This document shows, piece after piece, positions 45,290-53,940 of a stretch of 64,000 nt of DNA. Source of the DNA: Streptomyces sp. NBC_00539 (GTDB lineage: Bacteria > Actinomycetota > Actinomycetes > Streptomycetales > Streptomycetaceae); NCBI RefSeq assembly GCF_036346105.1, contig NZ_CP107811.1:5351501-5415500 (forward strand), given 5' to 3'. The position numbers were made by a program, and so were the translations under genes. The notes below the pieces were generated by a model that had not been told where the DNA came from, did no database searches, and saw nothing but the letters and a program-made list of their open reading frames with translations. The stretch's first letter is position 1. Every line of letters starts with the position of its first letter.

Positions 45290-47053
45290 ATGGCACCGCT
45301 GAAACCTCGGTATCGTCGTCCCGTGCTTGAGGAGATGCGGATACGGTCGCTCGGGGTTATCGACGACGCGGTGGTCGAGCTGTCGCCCGGTTTCACCGCG
45401 GTGACCGGCGAGACCGGCGCGGGCAAGACGATGGTCGTCACCAGCCTCGGGCTGCTGCTCGGCGGTCGCGCCGACCCGGCCCTGGTGCGGATCGGCTCCA
45501 AGGCCGCCGTGGTCGAGGGCCGCGTCGTGCTGCCGCCCGGCGCCTCCGCGGCCCTGCGCGCCGAGGAGGCCGGCGCCGAGCTCGACGACGGCGCCCTGCT
45601 GATCAGCCGGACCATCTCCGCCGAAGGGCGGTCCCGCGCCCACGTCGGCGGCCGCTCCGTACCCGTCGGGCTGCTCGCCGAACTCGCCGACGACCTCGTC
45701 GCCGTCCACGGACAGACCGACCAGCAAGGACTGCTGCGCCCGGCCCGCCAGCGGCAGGCGCTCGACCGGTACGCGGGGAACGCGGTCGCCGTCCCCCTGG
45801 AGAAGTACACCGGCGCCTACCGGCGGCTGCGCGCCGTCGCCGCCGAGCTGGAGGAGATCACCACCCGGGCCCGGGAACGCGCCCAGGAGGCGGACCTGCT
45901 GCGGTTCGGGCTGGACGAGATCGCGGCCGTCGAACCGCTGCCCGGCGAGGACACGGAACTGGCGGCCGAGGCCGAGCGGCTGGGCCACGCCGAATCCCTC
46001 GCCTCCGCCGCGCAGGCCGCGCACGCCGCCCTCGCGGGCAACCCGGAGGACCCGGAGGGCATCGACGCCAACACGCTCGTCGCGGGCGCGCACCGGGCGC
46101 TGGAGTCCGTACGGGCCCACGACCCGGCGCTGGGCGCGCTCGCGGAGCGCATCGGGGAGCTGGGCATCCTGCTGGCCGACGTGGCCGGGGAACTCGCCGG
46201 GTACGCCGACGACCTCGACGCCGACCCGCTGCGGCTGGCCGCGGTGGAGGAACGCCGGGCGGCCCTCACCCAGCTCACCCGCAAGTACGGGGACTCCATC
46301 GACTCCGTCCTCCAGTGGGCCCAGCAGGGATCCGCGCGACTGCTGGAACTGGACGGCGACGACGAGCGGATCGCGGAACTGACCGCCGAGCGGGACGGGC
46401 TGCGGTCCGAACTCTCGCAGCTGGCACAGGCGCTGACGGACGCCCGGGTGGAGGCGGCCTCGCGGTTCGCCTCCGACGTCACGGCCGAGCTGGCCTCGCT
46501 GGCGATGCCGCACGCCCGCGTCACCTTCGACATCCGCCAGACCGAGGACCCCGAGGGGGTGGAGGTCCACGGCAGGCCCGTCGCGTACGGTCCCGCGGGC
46601 GCGGACGAGGTGGAGCTGCTGCTGGCCCCGCACCCCGGCGCGCAGCCCAGGCCGATCGCCAAGGGTGCCTCGGGCGGTGAGCTGTCGCGGGTCATGCTGG
46701 CGGTGGAGGTCGTCTTCGCCGGGTCCGACCCGGTGCCGACGTACCTCTTCGACGAGGTCGACGCGGGCGTCGGCGGCAAGGCGGCCGTGGAGGTGGGGCG
46801 CCGGCTCGCGAAGCTGGCCCGCTCGGCGCAGGTCGTCGTCGTCACCCACCTGCCGCAGGTCGCGGCCTTCGCGGACCGGCAGCTGCTGGTGGAGAAGACG
46901 GTCGACGGATCGGTGACGCGCAGCGGGGTCACGGTGCTGGAGGGCGAGGACCGGGTCCGCGAACTGTCGCGGATGCTGGCCGGCCAGGAGGACTCCGAGA
47001 CGGCGCGCGCGCACGCCGAGGAACTGCTGGCGGCGGCCCGCGCGGACGGCTGA
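45290..47053 (+). CDS. recN: DNA repair ATPase RecN
   Basis: 587 residues, an SMC-like protein for double-strand-break repair. Walker A GETGAGKT at residues 40-47; long coiled coils (about 150-230 and 290-370); C-terminal signature SGGELSRVMLAVE, Walker B TYLFDEVDAGVGG and the D-loop/switch VVVVTHLPQVAAFAD. Two possible starts: ATG 45290 with GAAGGG at nine bases (chosen), or GTG 45323, which removes an unusual basic leader of eleven residues. It lies 49 bases after nadK. No LexA box is evident in that gap. Confidence 0.95.
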   Translation: MAPLKPRYRRPVLEEMRIRSLGVIDDAVVELSPGFTAVTGETGAGKTMVVTSLGLLLGGRADPALVRIGSKAAVVEGRVVLPPGASAALRAEEAGAELDDGALLISRTISAEGRSRAHVGGRSVPVGLLAELADDLVAVHGQTDQQGLLRPARQRQALDRYAGNAVAVPLEKYTGAYRRLRAVAAELEEITTRARERAQEADLLRFGLDEIAAVEPLPGEDTELAAEAERLGHAESLASAAQAAHAALAGNPEDPEGIDANTLVAGAHRALESVRAHDPALGALAERIGELGILLADVAGELAGYADDLDADPLRLAAVEERRAALTQLTRKYGDSIDSVLQWAQQGSARLLELDGDDERIAELTAERDGLRSELSQLAQALTDARVEAASRFASDVTAELASLAMPHARVTFDIRQTEDPEGVEVHGRPVAYGPAGADEVELLLAPHPGAQPRPIAKGASGGELSRVMLAVEVVFAGSDPVPTYLFDEVDAGVGGKAAVEVGRRLAKLARSAQVVVVTHLPQVAAFADRQLLVEKTVDGSVTRSGVTVLEGEDRVRELSRMLAGQEDSETARAHAEELLAAARADG

Positions 47054-47200
47054 CGCCCGGCGCCGTAGCCCGTGTGGGTGAGGCCGGAGGGAGTTCGGCG
47101 CCATCTCCCGCGGGATACGCGCCCGTATGGGCCCGGAACGCGCGTGCGGACTGGCATCCTGGGCGACGTCTCTGACTCCCACACCCTGGAGCTTCGGCCC

Positions 47201-48331
47201 GTGAGCAGCTCCCCGGTCCCGCCGCCCGTGCCCGCGCAGCCGTACGGGCGCGAACCGCTGCGCACCGTCCAGGTCCTCGGCGGCGCCGGAGCGGGGAGCT
47301 GTGCGCACGTGCGCTCCCTCGCGACCGGGCTCGCCGCGCGGGGCGTACGGGTCACGGTGTGCGCCCCCGTCGAGGCGGAGGGCGCGTACGACTTCACCGG
47401 CGCCGGGGCCGAGTTCACCCCCGACGCGGCAGCCGCCCTGCGGGCCGCCTGCGCGGGGGCCGACCTGGTGCACGCCCACGGGGTACGGGCCGGGATGCGG
47501 GCCGCGCTGGCGCTGCGCGGGGACCGGCGCGGGCGGCGGGCGCCGCTGGTGGTGACCTGGCACGGCGGAGCCCCGGAAACGGCGGGCGCGCTCGGGCAGA
47601 TGAGCCGGCTGCTGGAACGGCACGTGGCGCGGGCGGCGTCGGTGGTGCTGGGGGCCTCTTCCGACCAGGTCGACCTGGCACGGCTGCGCGGGGCGCGGGA
47701 CGCCCGGCTGGCGGCGGTGGCCTTACCGGTGGCGGCGGGGCCGGAGCCGGCGGTGGAGCCGGAAAAGGTGCGGGCGGAACTGGGCGCGGTGGAACGGCCG
47801 TTGCTGATCACGGTGGGCAGTCTGGTGGCGCGGCGGGGGTACGGGCTGCTGCTGGAGGCGGCGCGGGAGTGGCGGGCGCTGGACCCCGTACCGCTGCTGG
47901 TGATCGCGGGGGAGGGGCCGCTACGGGCGGAGCTGACCCGGCGCATCGAGGCGGAGGGCCTGCCGGTACGGCTGCTGGGGCGGCGCCGGGACGCGTACCG
48001 GCTGTTGGCGGCGGCGGACGTGGCGGTGCTGCCGAGCCGCTGGGAGGGCCGGTCGCTGCTGGCGCAGGAGGCCCTGCGGGCCGGGGTGGCGCTGGTGGCC
48101 ACGCGGGTGGGGGGCGTGCCGGAACTGGTGGGGGAGGCGGCGGTGCTGGTGCCGTACGGGGACGCGGGGGCGATGGCGGCCGCGGTGACTGCCCTGCTCG
48201 CGGACCCGGCCCGGCGGGCGGCGCTCGCCGCGGCGGGGCGCGCGCAGGCGGCGACGTGGCCGTCGGAGGACGACACGGTGGCGCAGGTCCTGTCGGTCTA
48301 CGACGAACTGACGGCCCCCCGCCGCCTCTGA
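47201..48331 (+). CDS. Family 4 glycosyltransferase
   Basis: 376 residues, GT-B fold. The N-terminal domain starts TVQVLGGAGAGSCAHVRSLA; the C-terminal donor-binding domain has LITVGSLVARRGYGLLLEAA, the E-x7-E motif region PSRWEGRSLLAQEALRAGVA and VGGVPELVG. Cytoplasmic or peripheral membrane; sugar donor unknown. GTG 47201 is preferred because GGAG lies ten bases upstream and homology begins there; the frame is open back to about 47072. No linked sugar pathway genes. A gene-free repeat block follows. Confidence 0.88.
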   Translation: MSSSPVPPPVPAQPYGREPLRTVQVLGGAGAGSCAHVRSLATGLAARGVRVTVCAPVEAEGAYDFTGAGAEFTPDAAAALRAACAGADLVHAHGVRAGMRAALALRGDRRGRRAPLVVTWHGGAPETAGALGQMSRLLERHVARAASVVLGASSDQVDLARLRGARDARLAAVALPVAAGPEPAVEPEKVRAELGAVERPLLITVGSLVARRGYGLLLEAAREWRALDPVPLLVIAGEGPLRAELTRRIEAEGLPVRLLGRRRDAYRLLAAADVAVLPSRWEGRSLLAQEALRAGVALVATRVGGVPELVGEAAVLVPYGDAGAMAAAVTALLADPARRAALAAAGRAQAATWPSEDDTVAQVLSVYDELTAPRRL

Positions 48332-48490
48332 GCAACCGCCGCGCCCCGGGCTGCGCCCACCCTTACCCGAGCCGTCCCGGCCCCGGGCTCCTACCCGAGC
48401 CGTCCCGGCCCCCGGGAGCGGTGCCCGCCTCGCCGGCGGCTCGACGGCCCCCTGCGGGGCTGTTCCCCTACCCGCCCTTCCCCCGTTCCC

Positions 48491-48582
48491 CGGGCTCCGC
48501 CCGGACCCGCGCCTCAATCGCCGGGGCTGGAGGCACCCCGGGCTCCGCCCGGACCCGCGCCTCAATCGCCGGCGGGGCTGGA
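48491..48582. repeat. Dispersed element, two direct copies
   Basis: CGGGCTCCGCCCGGACCCGC followed by GCCTCAATCGCCGG occurs at 48491-48530 and 48539-48582. The second copy is the inverse of 48665-48708, so the two could pair into a hairpin of about 40 base pairs with an 82-base loop, possibly serving as a terminator for both convergent genes. Confidence 0.8.
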
Positions 48583-48664
48583 ACAACCCTGGGCCTGCGC
48601 CGATCGTCGGCGGGGCGCTTTGGGGTGAGCCCCCGGGGGCTGGGGGGTCCGGGCCGGGGAAACT

Positions 48665-48708
48665 CAGCCCCGCCGGCGATTGAGGCGCGGGGTCTGGGGC
48701 GGAGCCCC
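48665..48708. repeat. Dispersed 44-bp intergenic repeat, copy 2
   Basis: Same 44-base element as 21877-21920 (five mismatches), and the inverse of the copies at 48491-48582. Contains the core GGCGATTGAGGCGCGGGG and ends in GGGGCGGAGCCCC, itself self-complementary. Confidence 0.8.
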
Positions 48709-48796
48709 AGGACGACGGCCCGTTCGTGTCCGTCGGCCGCACCCCGCCCCGGCTCCGCCGGACGGAGTCCGGCGCAGCGGCGCGAAGCCGACAAGG

Positions 48797-48934
48797 CCCG
48801 CCGGGGCCGGGCCGTGCGAGCGGCGCGTCGAGAAGGGCGTGGCCCGCCGGGGCCGAGCCGTGCGAGCGGTGCGTCGAGAAGGGCGTGCCCCGCCGGGGCC
48901 GGGCCGTGCGGGCGGCGCGTCAAGAAGGGGTAGG
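48797..48934. repeat. Three tandem copies of a 46-bp unit
   Basis: Copies begin CCCGCCGGGGCC at 48797, 48843 and 48889 with an exact 46-base period and only a few substitutions. 46 is not a multiple of three, so the array is not a coding repeat. The last copy runs 15 bases into the 3' end of the PucR gene. Confidence 0.9.
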
Positions 48935-50551
48935 GCTCGGGACGTGGCGGCGGGCGCGCAGGGCGAGGCTGAGGGAGAGGACCGTTTCGGGGTCGTCCAG
49001 GTCCGTGCCCAGGAGCTCCGAGATGCGGGCCAGGCGGTTGTACAGCGTCTGGCGGTTCAGGTGGAGCTCACGGGCCGTCTCCGCCTTGCGGCCCGCGTGG
49101 GCCAGGTACGTCTCCAGCGTGGGCAGCAGAGGCGGACGGGACGCGGCGTCGTGTACGCGCAGCGCCCCGATCGCGCGGTCCACGAACGCCGCCAGGTCGG
49201 GGTGCTCACGCAGCCGCCACAGCAGCAGGTCGATGTCCAGGCGGCGCGCGTCGTACCAGGGCCGGGCCGGCAGACCATGGGCCGCCGTCGCCGTCTCCGC
49301 CGCGTGGCGCAGGCCCGCCGAGGCCGCCGCCCAGCTGCCGGAGACGCCGACGACCACCGCCGGCGGCGCCCCCGCCCGGTCCAGGCCCGCACGTTCCACC
49401 CCCGCCCGCAGCGCGGCCGCCACCCGGTCCGCCACCGTCGTGCGCTCCGATTCCGAGCGGAGGGAGACCAGGAGGGGGACCCTCCCCTCCACCGGGCGGA
49501 CCCCCAGGAGGACCGGGACGCCCACCGCGCTCAGTTCCTCCAGCACCGCCCGGGCCAGCACCGCCCAGTTCCCCGACGGGCCCAGGTCGGAGGACAGCCG
49601 CATGACCACCGGCAGGAGCGGCCCCGCCCCGGGCTTGAAGCCGAGGACGCGCGCCTGCGCCGGGGCGTCCTCCGCCGAGATGCGCCCCTCGGCCAGGTCC
49701 GTGAGGAAGTCGCCCCGGCCGCGCGCGGCCAGCTCGTCCTCCTGGCGGGCCTGCATCAGCACCACCGCCAGCACGCCCGCCGTCCGCTCCGCCGCCATCC
49801 GGTGCACCGGCAGCAGCGGCGACGAGACGCCCAGCAGGACGACCCGCGCGCGGACCGAGCCCGTGCCGTGGCCGCCGCCCGGGACATCGATGACCACGGT
49901 GTTGGCGGACGGCTCGGCCTCCCGCTGGCCCCGCAGGCCCTCCCACACCTGGAGCGGGTCCGCCGCGGCGTCGCCGCCCGCGGGACCGGCCGCGTACAGC
50001 AGCTGCCCGTCGGGGGTCTCCAGGAAGACCGGGTTCGCCGCGAAGTCGGCCACGATGCGCAGCACCTGCGGGATCCCGCCACCGCCCAGCAGCGCCTCCG
50101 TGCACCGCCGGTGGACTTCCTCGGCGCGCTGGAGCAGCGCGTAGTGACCGTTGACGATCTCGGTGTGGACCTCCTCCGTGACCGTGACGAAGGGGACTTC
50201 ACGGTGCAGCTGGACGAGCGGCAGCCCGGCGGCGCGGGCGGTCTCGACGATGGTCGCGGGCAGCCGGGTGAAGCGGGGCCCGAGCTCGACGACGAGCGCG
50301 GCGATCCCCCGGTCGGCGAGCCGCCGTACGAAGGCCCGCTGTTCGGCGGGGCGGGTGCCCAGACCCAGCCCGGTGGTCAGCAGCAGTTCCCCGCCCTTGA
50401 GCAGCGACGCGATGTTGGGCACCTCGCCCGCGTGCACCCAGCGCACCGTGCGGCCCAGGCGGTCGGCGCAGGCCACCACCTCCGGCAGCCCGCTGCGCAG
50501 TCCCGGCAGTTCCAGCGCCCGCTGAACCGTGATGCCGCCCTGATTGTCCAT
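48920..50551 (-). CDS. PucR-family transcriptional regulator
   Basis: 543 residues. N-terminal PucR sensory domain (about 5-125, TVQRALELPGLRSGLPEVVA), a GGDEF-like central region, and a C-terminal CdaR/HTH_30 DNA-binding domain (about 480-535, ARELHLNRQTLYNRLARI). Such proteins activate purine, amine or aromatic catabolism. Divergent from an APC permease and amine oxidase, so it probably controls amine uptake and oxidation in response to the substrate. ATG 50551 lacks a clear ribosome-binding site. The final codons overlap a 46-bp tandem repeat, which sets the Pro/Ser-rich C-terminus. Confidence 0.9.
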   Translation of the reverse strand: MDNQGGITVQRALELPGLRSGLPEVVACADRLGRTVRWVHAGEVPNIASLLKGGELLLTTGLGLGTRPAEQRAFVRRLADRGIAALVVELGPRFTRLPATIVETARAAGLPLVQLHREVPFVTVTEEVHTEIVNGHYALLQRAEEVHRRCTEALLGGGGIPQVLRIVADFAANPVFLETPDGQLLYAAGPAGGDAAADPLQVWEGLRGQREAEPSANTVVIDVPGGGHGTGSVRARVVLLGVSSPLLPVHRMAAERTAGVLAVVLMQARQEDELAARGRGDFLTDLAEGRISAEDAPAQARVLGFKPGAGPLLPVVMRLSSDLGPSGNWAVLARAVLEELSAVGVPVLLGVRPVEGRVPLLVSLRSESERTTVADRVAAALRAGVERAGLDRAGAPPAVVVGVSGSWAAASAGLRHAAETATAAHGLPARPWYDARRLDIDLLLWRLREHPDLAAFVDRAIGALRVHDAASRPPLLPTLETYLAHAGRKAETARELHLNRQTLYNRLARISELLGTDLDDPETVLSLSLALRARRHVPSPTPS

Positions 50552-50734
50552 ATCGCGGGACGGTACCGCCCGTCGTGTTCCCCACACGTCACCGGACGGT
50601 CGCGAAGCCCGAACTGTCCTCTTCCGGCCCGACAACTCGTATGACACGCAAGGAGATTATCGGACTGCCTGCCGATTGTGGTGTGCGTCACCCGCCGACA
50701 GAGTGGCGCCCCATCCGACAGGAACGAGGACGGC

Positions 50735-52273
50735 ATGAGCACAGACGTCACCGGCACCCCGCCCACGGCGACCGGAGCACCCCAGGTCCAGCGACTCAAG
50801 GCCAATTCCGTCGGCCTGGTCGGGGTGGTCTTCATGGCGGTCGCCACCGCCGCGCCGATCACCGCGATGACCGGCAACCTCCCCATCGCGGTCGGTTTCG
50901 GCAACGGCGTCGGAGCCCCCGCCGGCTACCTCTTCGCGACCGCCGTGCTCACCGTCTTCGCCGTCGGCTACGTCGCCATGGCCAAGCGGATCACCGCCGC
51001 CGGCGCGTTCTACGGGTACATCTCGCACGGTCTCGGCCGGATCGCCGGCATGGCCTCCGGCATGCTCGCCGTCCTCGCCTACATCGTCTTCGAGGCCTCG
51101 ATCGTCGGCGTGTTCTCCTACTTCGCCAAGACCACCGTCCACGACCAGCTCGGCGTCGACCTGCCCTGGGTCCTCTACGCCGCCGCGATGCTCGCCGTCA
51201 CCGCCGTCCTCGCCCACTTCGACATCAACCTGACCGCCAAGGCCCTCGGGGTGATGCTCGTCGCCGAGATCGCCGTGCTCTTCGCCGTCGCCACCGCCGT
51301 CCTGATCGCGGGCGGCGGCCCCGACGGCATCCCCGTCGAGCCGGTCAACCCGAAGAACGCCTTCACCGGCGCCTCCGCGGGGCTCGGCCTCTTCTTCGCC
51401 TTCTGGTCCTGGGTGGGCTTCGAGTCCACCGCGATGTACGGGGAGGAGTCCCGCGACCCCAAGCGGGTGATCCCCAAGGCGACCCTGATCTCCGTCGTCG
51501 GCGTAGGCCTCTTCTACATCTACGTCTCCTGGATGACCATCGCCGGCAACGGCCTGGCCGAGTCGGTGGAACTCTCGGCCTCCGCGAACCCGCTCGACCT
51601 GTTCTTCGCGCCCACCGAGACCTTCATCGGCGGCTGGGCCGTGAACGCCTTCCAATGGCTGCTGCTCACCGGCTCCTTCGCCTGCGGCATGGCCTTCCAC
51701 CAGTGCGCCGCCCGCTACCTGTACGCCATCGGCCGCGAGGGCTTCCTGCACCCCGCGCTCGGCCGCACCCACGTCAAGCACGGCTCGCCCTACGTCTCCT
51801 CGGTGGTGCAGACCGCCATCGCCACCGCCCTGGTCGCGCTGTTCTGGCTCACCGGCCAGGACCCGTACATCCACCTCTACACGCTGCTCGCGATCCTCGG
51901 CACGATGGCGATCCTCATCGTCCAGACCCTGTGCTCCTTCGCGGTGATCGGCTACTTCCGCAAGAACCACCCCGAGGACCGGCACTGGTTCAAGACGTTC
52001 ACGGCCCCGCTGATCGGGGGGATCGCCATGGCCGCCGTGGTCGTCCTGCTGGTGGTCAACATGGAGACCGCAGCCGGTCTCGCCGCCGACTCCTTCTTCT
52101 TCACCCTCATCCCGTGGATCGTCGGCGTCGTCTTCTTCGGCGGCCTGGGCCTGGGCCTGTGGCTCAAGCTCAAGGCCCCCGAGCGCTACGAGATCATCGG
52201 CCGCGTCGTGCTGGAGGACGCCGCCGAACGCGCCGAGGAGCCCGTGCCGTCCGCCGCGTCCACCCTCCGCTGA
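50735..52273 (+). CDS. APC-superfamily amino acid/polyamine permease
   Basis: 512 residues with about twelve transmembrane helices. The TM1 motif VGVVFMAVATAAPITAMTGN and GFESTAMYGEESRDPKRVIP in TM6 identify the APC family; they resemble putrescine/ethanolamine-type members. ATG 50735 with GAGGA upstream. It is co-oriented with the amine oxidase 35 bases downstream, suggesting that the permease imports the amine, or its product, under PucR control. Confidence 0.9.
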   Translation: MSTDVTGTPPTATGAPQVQRLKANSVGLVGVVFMAVATAAPITAMTGNLPIAVGFGNGVGAPAGYLFATAVLTVFAVGYVAMAKRITAAGAFYGYISHGLGRIAGMASGMLAVLAYIVFEASIVGVFSYFAKTTVHDQLGVDLPWVLYAAAMLAVTAVLAHFDINLTAKALGVMLVAEIAVLFAVATAVLIAGGGPDGIPVEPVNPKNAFTGASAGLGLFFAFWSWVGFESTAMYGEESRDPKRVIPKATLISVVGVGLFYIYVSWMTIAGNGLAESVELSASANPLDLFFAPTETFIGGWAVNAFQWLLLTGSFACGMAFHQCAARYLYAIGREGFLHPALGRTHVKHGSPYVSSVVQTAIATALVALFWLTGQDPYIHLYTLLAILGTMAILIVQTLCSFAVIGYFRKNHPEDRHWFKTFTAPLIGGIAMAAVVVLLVVNMETAAGLAADSFFFTLIPWIVGVVFFGGLGLGLWLKLKAPERYEIIGRVVLEDAAERAEEPVPSAASTLR

Positions 52274-52308
52274 CCGACAGAGCCGCCCACCGACAAGGAG
52301 CCCCCGCC

Positions 52309-53937
52309 ATGGCACGTACGCCCCAGATGCACGCGCTCCGCCGGCTCGCCGCCGAACACGCCGCGGCCCGCCGCCTCGGCCTGCCCGTCGACGAGGTCCG
52401 CGGCCTCGGCCGCCGCGAACTGCTCGGCCGCGCCGCCGCCCTCGGTCTCGGGACCGTCCTCGCCTCCTCCGCCGGCGCCTCCGCCGCCGAGTCCGCCCCC
52501 GCCCCCAAGCCGCCCGTCGCACCCGCCCGCGTCGCCGTCGTCGGAGCCGGGATATCGGGACTGACCGCCGCGCTCACCCTCAAGGACGCGGGCGTCGGCT
52601 GCACGCTCTACGAAGCCAACCCCAGCCGGGTCGGCGGCCGCATGTACAGCCAGCGCACGCACTGGGCGTACGGCCAGACCTCCGAGATCGGCGGCGAACT
52701 GATCGACACCAGCCACAAGAAGATCCTGGAGCTGTGCCGGCGCTTCAACCTCCCCGTCGAGGACTTCCTGGGCGGCGGACCGAACGGTGCCGAGGAAGTC
52801 CTCTGGTTCAACGGCGCCTACTACCCCCGCAGCCAGGCGGACGAGGACTTCAAGGCCGTCTACCAGGCGCTGCACCGCGATCTCCAGGACGCCGGCGAGG
52901 TCTCCTGGAACTCCACCACCCCCGCCGGCACCGCCCTCGACGAGATGACCCTGTACGAGTGGATCGAGACCCGCGTCCCCGGCGGCCACGGCTCGCGGCT
53001 CGGCAGCTTCATCGACGTCGCCTACAACGTCGAGTACGGGGCCGACACCGACCGGCAGTCCGCCCTCGCCCTGGTCCTGCTGATGGGCTACCAACCCAAC
53101 CCCGGCAACTTCAACGTCTGGGGCCTGTCCAACGAGCGCTACCACGTCGTCGGCGGCAACGACCGGCTCCCCAACGCCATCGCCCAGGCCCTCCCGGCCG
53201 GTTCGCTGGTGATGGGCCGCGAGCTGACCGCCGTGCGCGTCTCCGCCGACGGCACCCAGACCCTGGCCTTCAACGACTCGGGATCGGTGCGCACCGTCGT
53301 CGCCGACCACACCGTCCTGTGCCTGCCCCTGCCGATCCTCCAGCGGATCGACCTGTCGGGGGCCGGCTTCGACCCGCTGATGAAGAACCTGCTGCGCGAC
53401 GCCCGCATGGGCTACTGCACCAAGCTCAACATGCAGTTCACCTCCCGGCCCTGGCGCGGCACCGGCCCCTGGCCGGGCGTCTCGGCCGGCGACTGCTTCA
53501 CCGACTCGCCGGTCCAGCAGGTCTGGGACACCACCAAGGTCCAGCCGGGCACGGGCGGCATCCTGCTCCAGTACGGCGGCGGCAGCCTCGCCGGGGCGCT
53601 CACCCCCGGCTCGCCCTTCGCCACCGAGACCGACCCCTACGTGGGCGACCTCGCGCGCCGGGTCCTCACGGGCGTCGACGCCTTCTTCCCCGGCACCAAG
53701 GCCGCGTGGAACGGGCGGGCCCAGCTTTCGGCCTGGCACAAGAACCCGTACTCGCTGGGCGCGTACTCGTACTGGCCCACCGGCTACCTGCACCGGTACG
53801 CCAAGTACGAGGGCACCGCCCAGGGCCGGATCCACATCGGCGGCGAGCACTGCAGCTACGACTTCCAGGGGTTCATGGAAGGCGGCGCCACCGAGGGCGA
53901 GCGGGCGGCGCGGGAGGTGATCGCCGCCCTGACGTGA
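52309..53937 (+). CDS. Tat-exported flavin monoamine oxidase
   Basis: 542 residues. The N-terminus carries a twin-arginine signal, RGLGRRELLG (Arg35-Arg36), then a hydrophobic stretch ending ASAAES; the upstream n-region is unusually long. The FAD-binding Rossmann motif VAVVGAGISGLTAA is at about residue 76. The GGRM and GGELIDTS segments and the C-terminal flavin motif HIGGEHCSYDFQGFMEGG match amine/L-amino-acid oxidases. It oxidatively deaminates an amine outside the membrane, releasing aldehyde, ammonia and H2O2. ATG 52309 with AAGGAG at eight bases. Probably co-transcribed with the permease. Confidence 0.92.
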   Translation: MARTPQMHALRRLAAEHAAARRLGLPVDEVRGLGRRELLGRAAALGLGTVLASSAGASAAESAPAPKPPVAPARVAVVGAGISGLTAALTLKDAGVGCTLYEANPSRVGGRMYSQRTHWAYGQTSEIGGELIDTSHKKILELCRRFNLPVEDFLGGGPNGAEEVLWFNGAYYPRSQADEDFKAVYQALHRDLQDAGEVSWNSTTPAGTALDEMTLYEWIETRVPGGHGSRLGSFIDVAYNVEYGADTDRQSALALVLLMGYQPNPGNFNVWGLSNERYHVVGGNDRLPNAIAQALPAGSLVMGRELTAVRVSADGTQTLAFNDSGSVRTVVADHTVLCLPLPILQRIDLSGAGFDPLMKNLLRDARMGYCTKLNMQFTSRPWRGTGPWPGVSAGDCFTDSPVQQVWDTTKVQPGTGGILLQYGGGSLAGALTPGSPFATETDPYVGDLARRVLTGVDAFFPGTKAAWNGRAQLSAWHKNPYSLGAYSYWPTGYLHRYAKYEGTAQGRIHIGGEHCSYDFQGFMEGGATEGERAAREVIAALT

Positions 53938-53940
53938 CCC

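Larger units (their letters stand above)
48332..48919. other. Gene-free repeat-rich intergenic block
   Basis: 588 bases between convergent genes. It holds two direct copies and one inverted copy of a dispersed element (48491-48530, 48539-48582, 48665-48708), and three 46-bp tandem repeats (48797-48934). No coding sequence with a plausible start was found. Confidence 0.8.

Noticed and set aside
48332-48919. Small genes in the repeat block
   Set aside because: Frames here are compositional, broken by the 46-bp period and without ribosome-binding sites.
50575-53937. Apparent 1,120-residue fusion reaching the amine oxidase
   Set aside because: The first half is an out-of-frame reading of the APC permease gene. 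The oxidase has its own AAGGAG and ATG at 52309.
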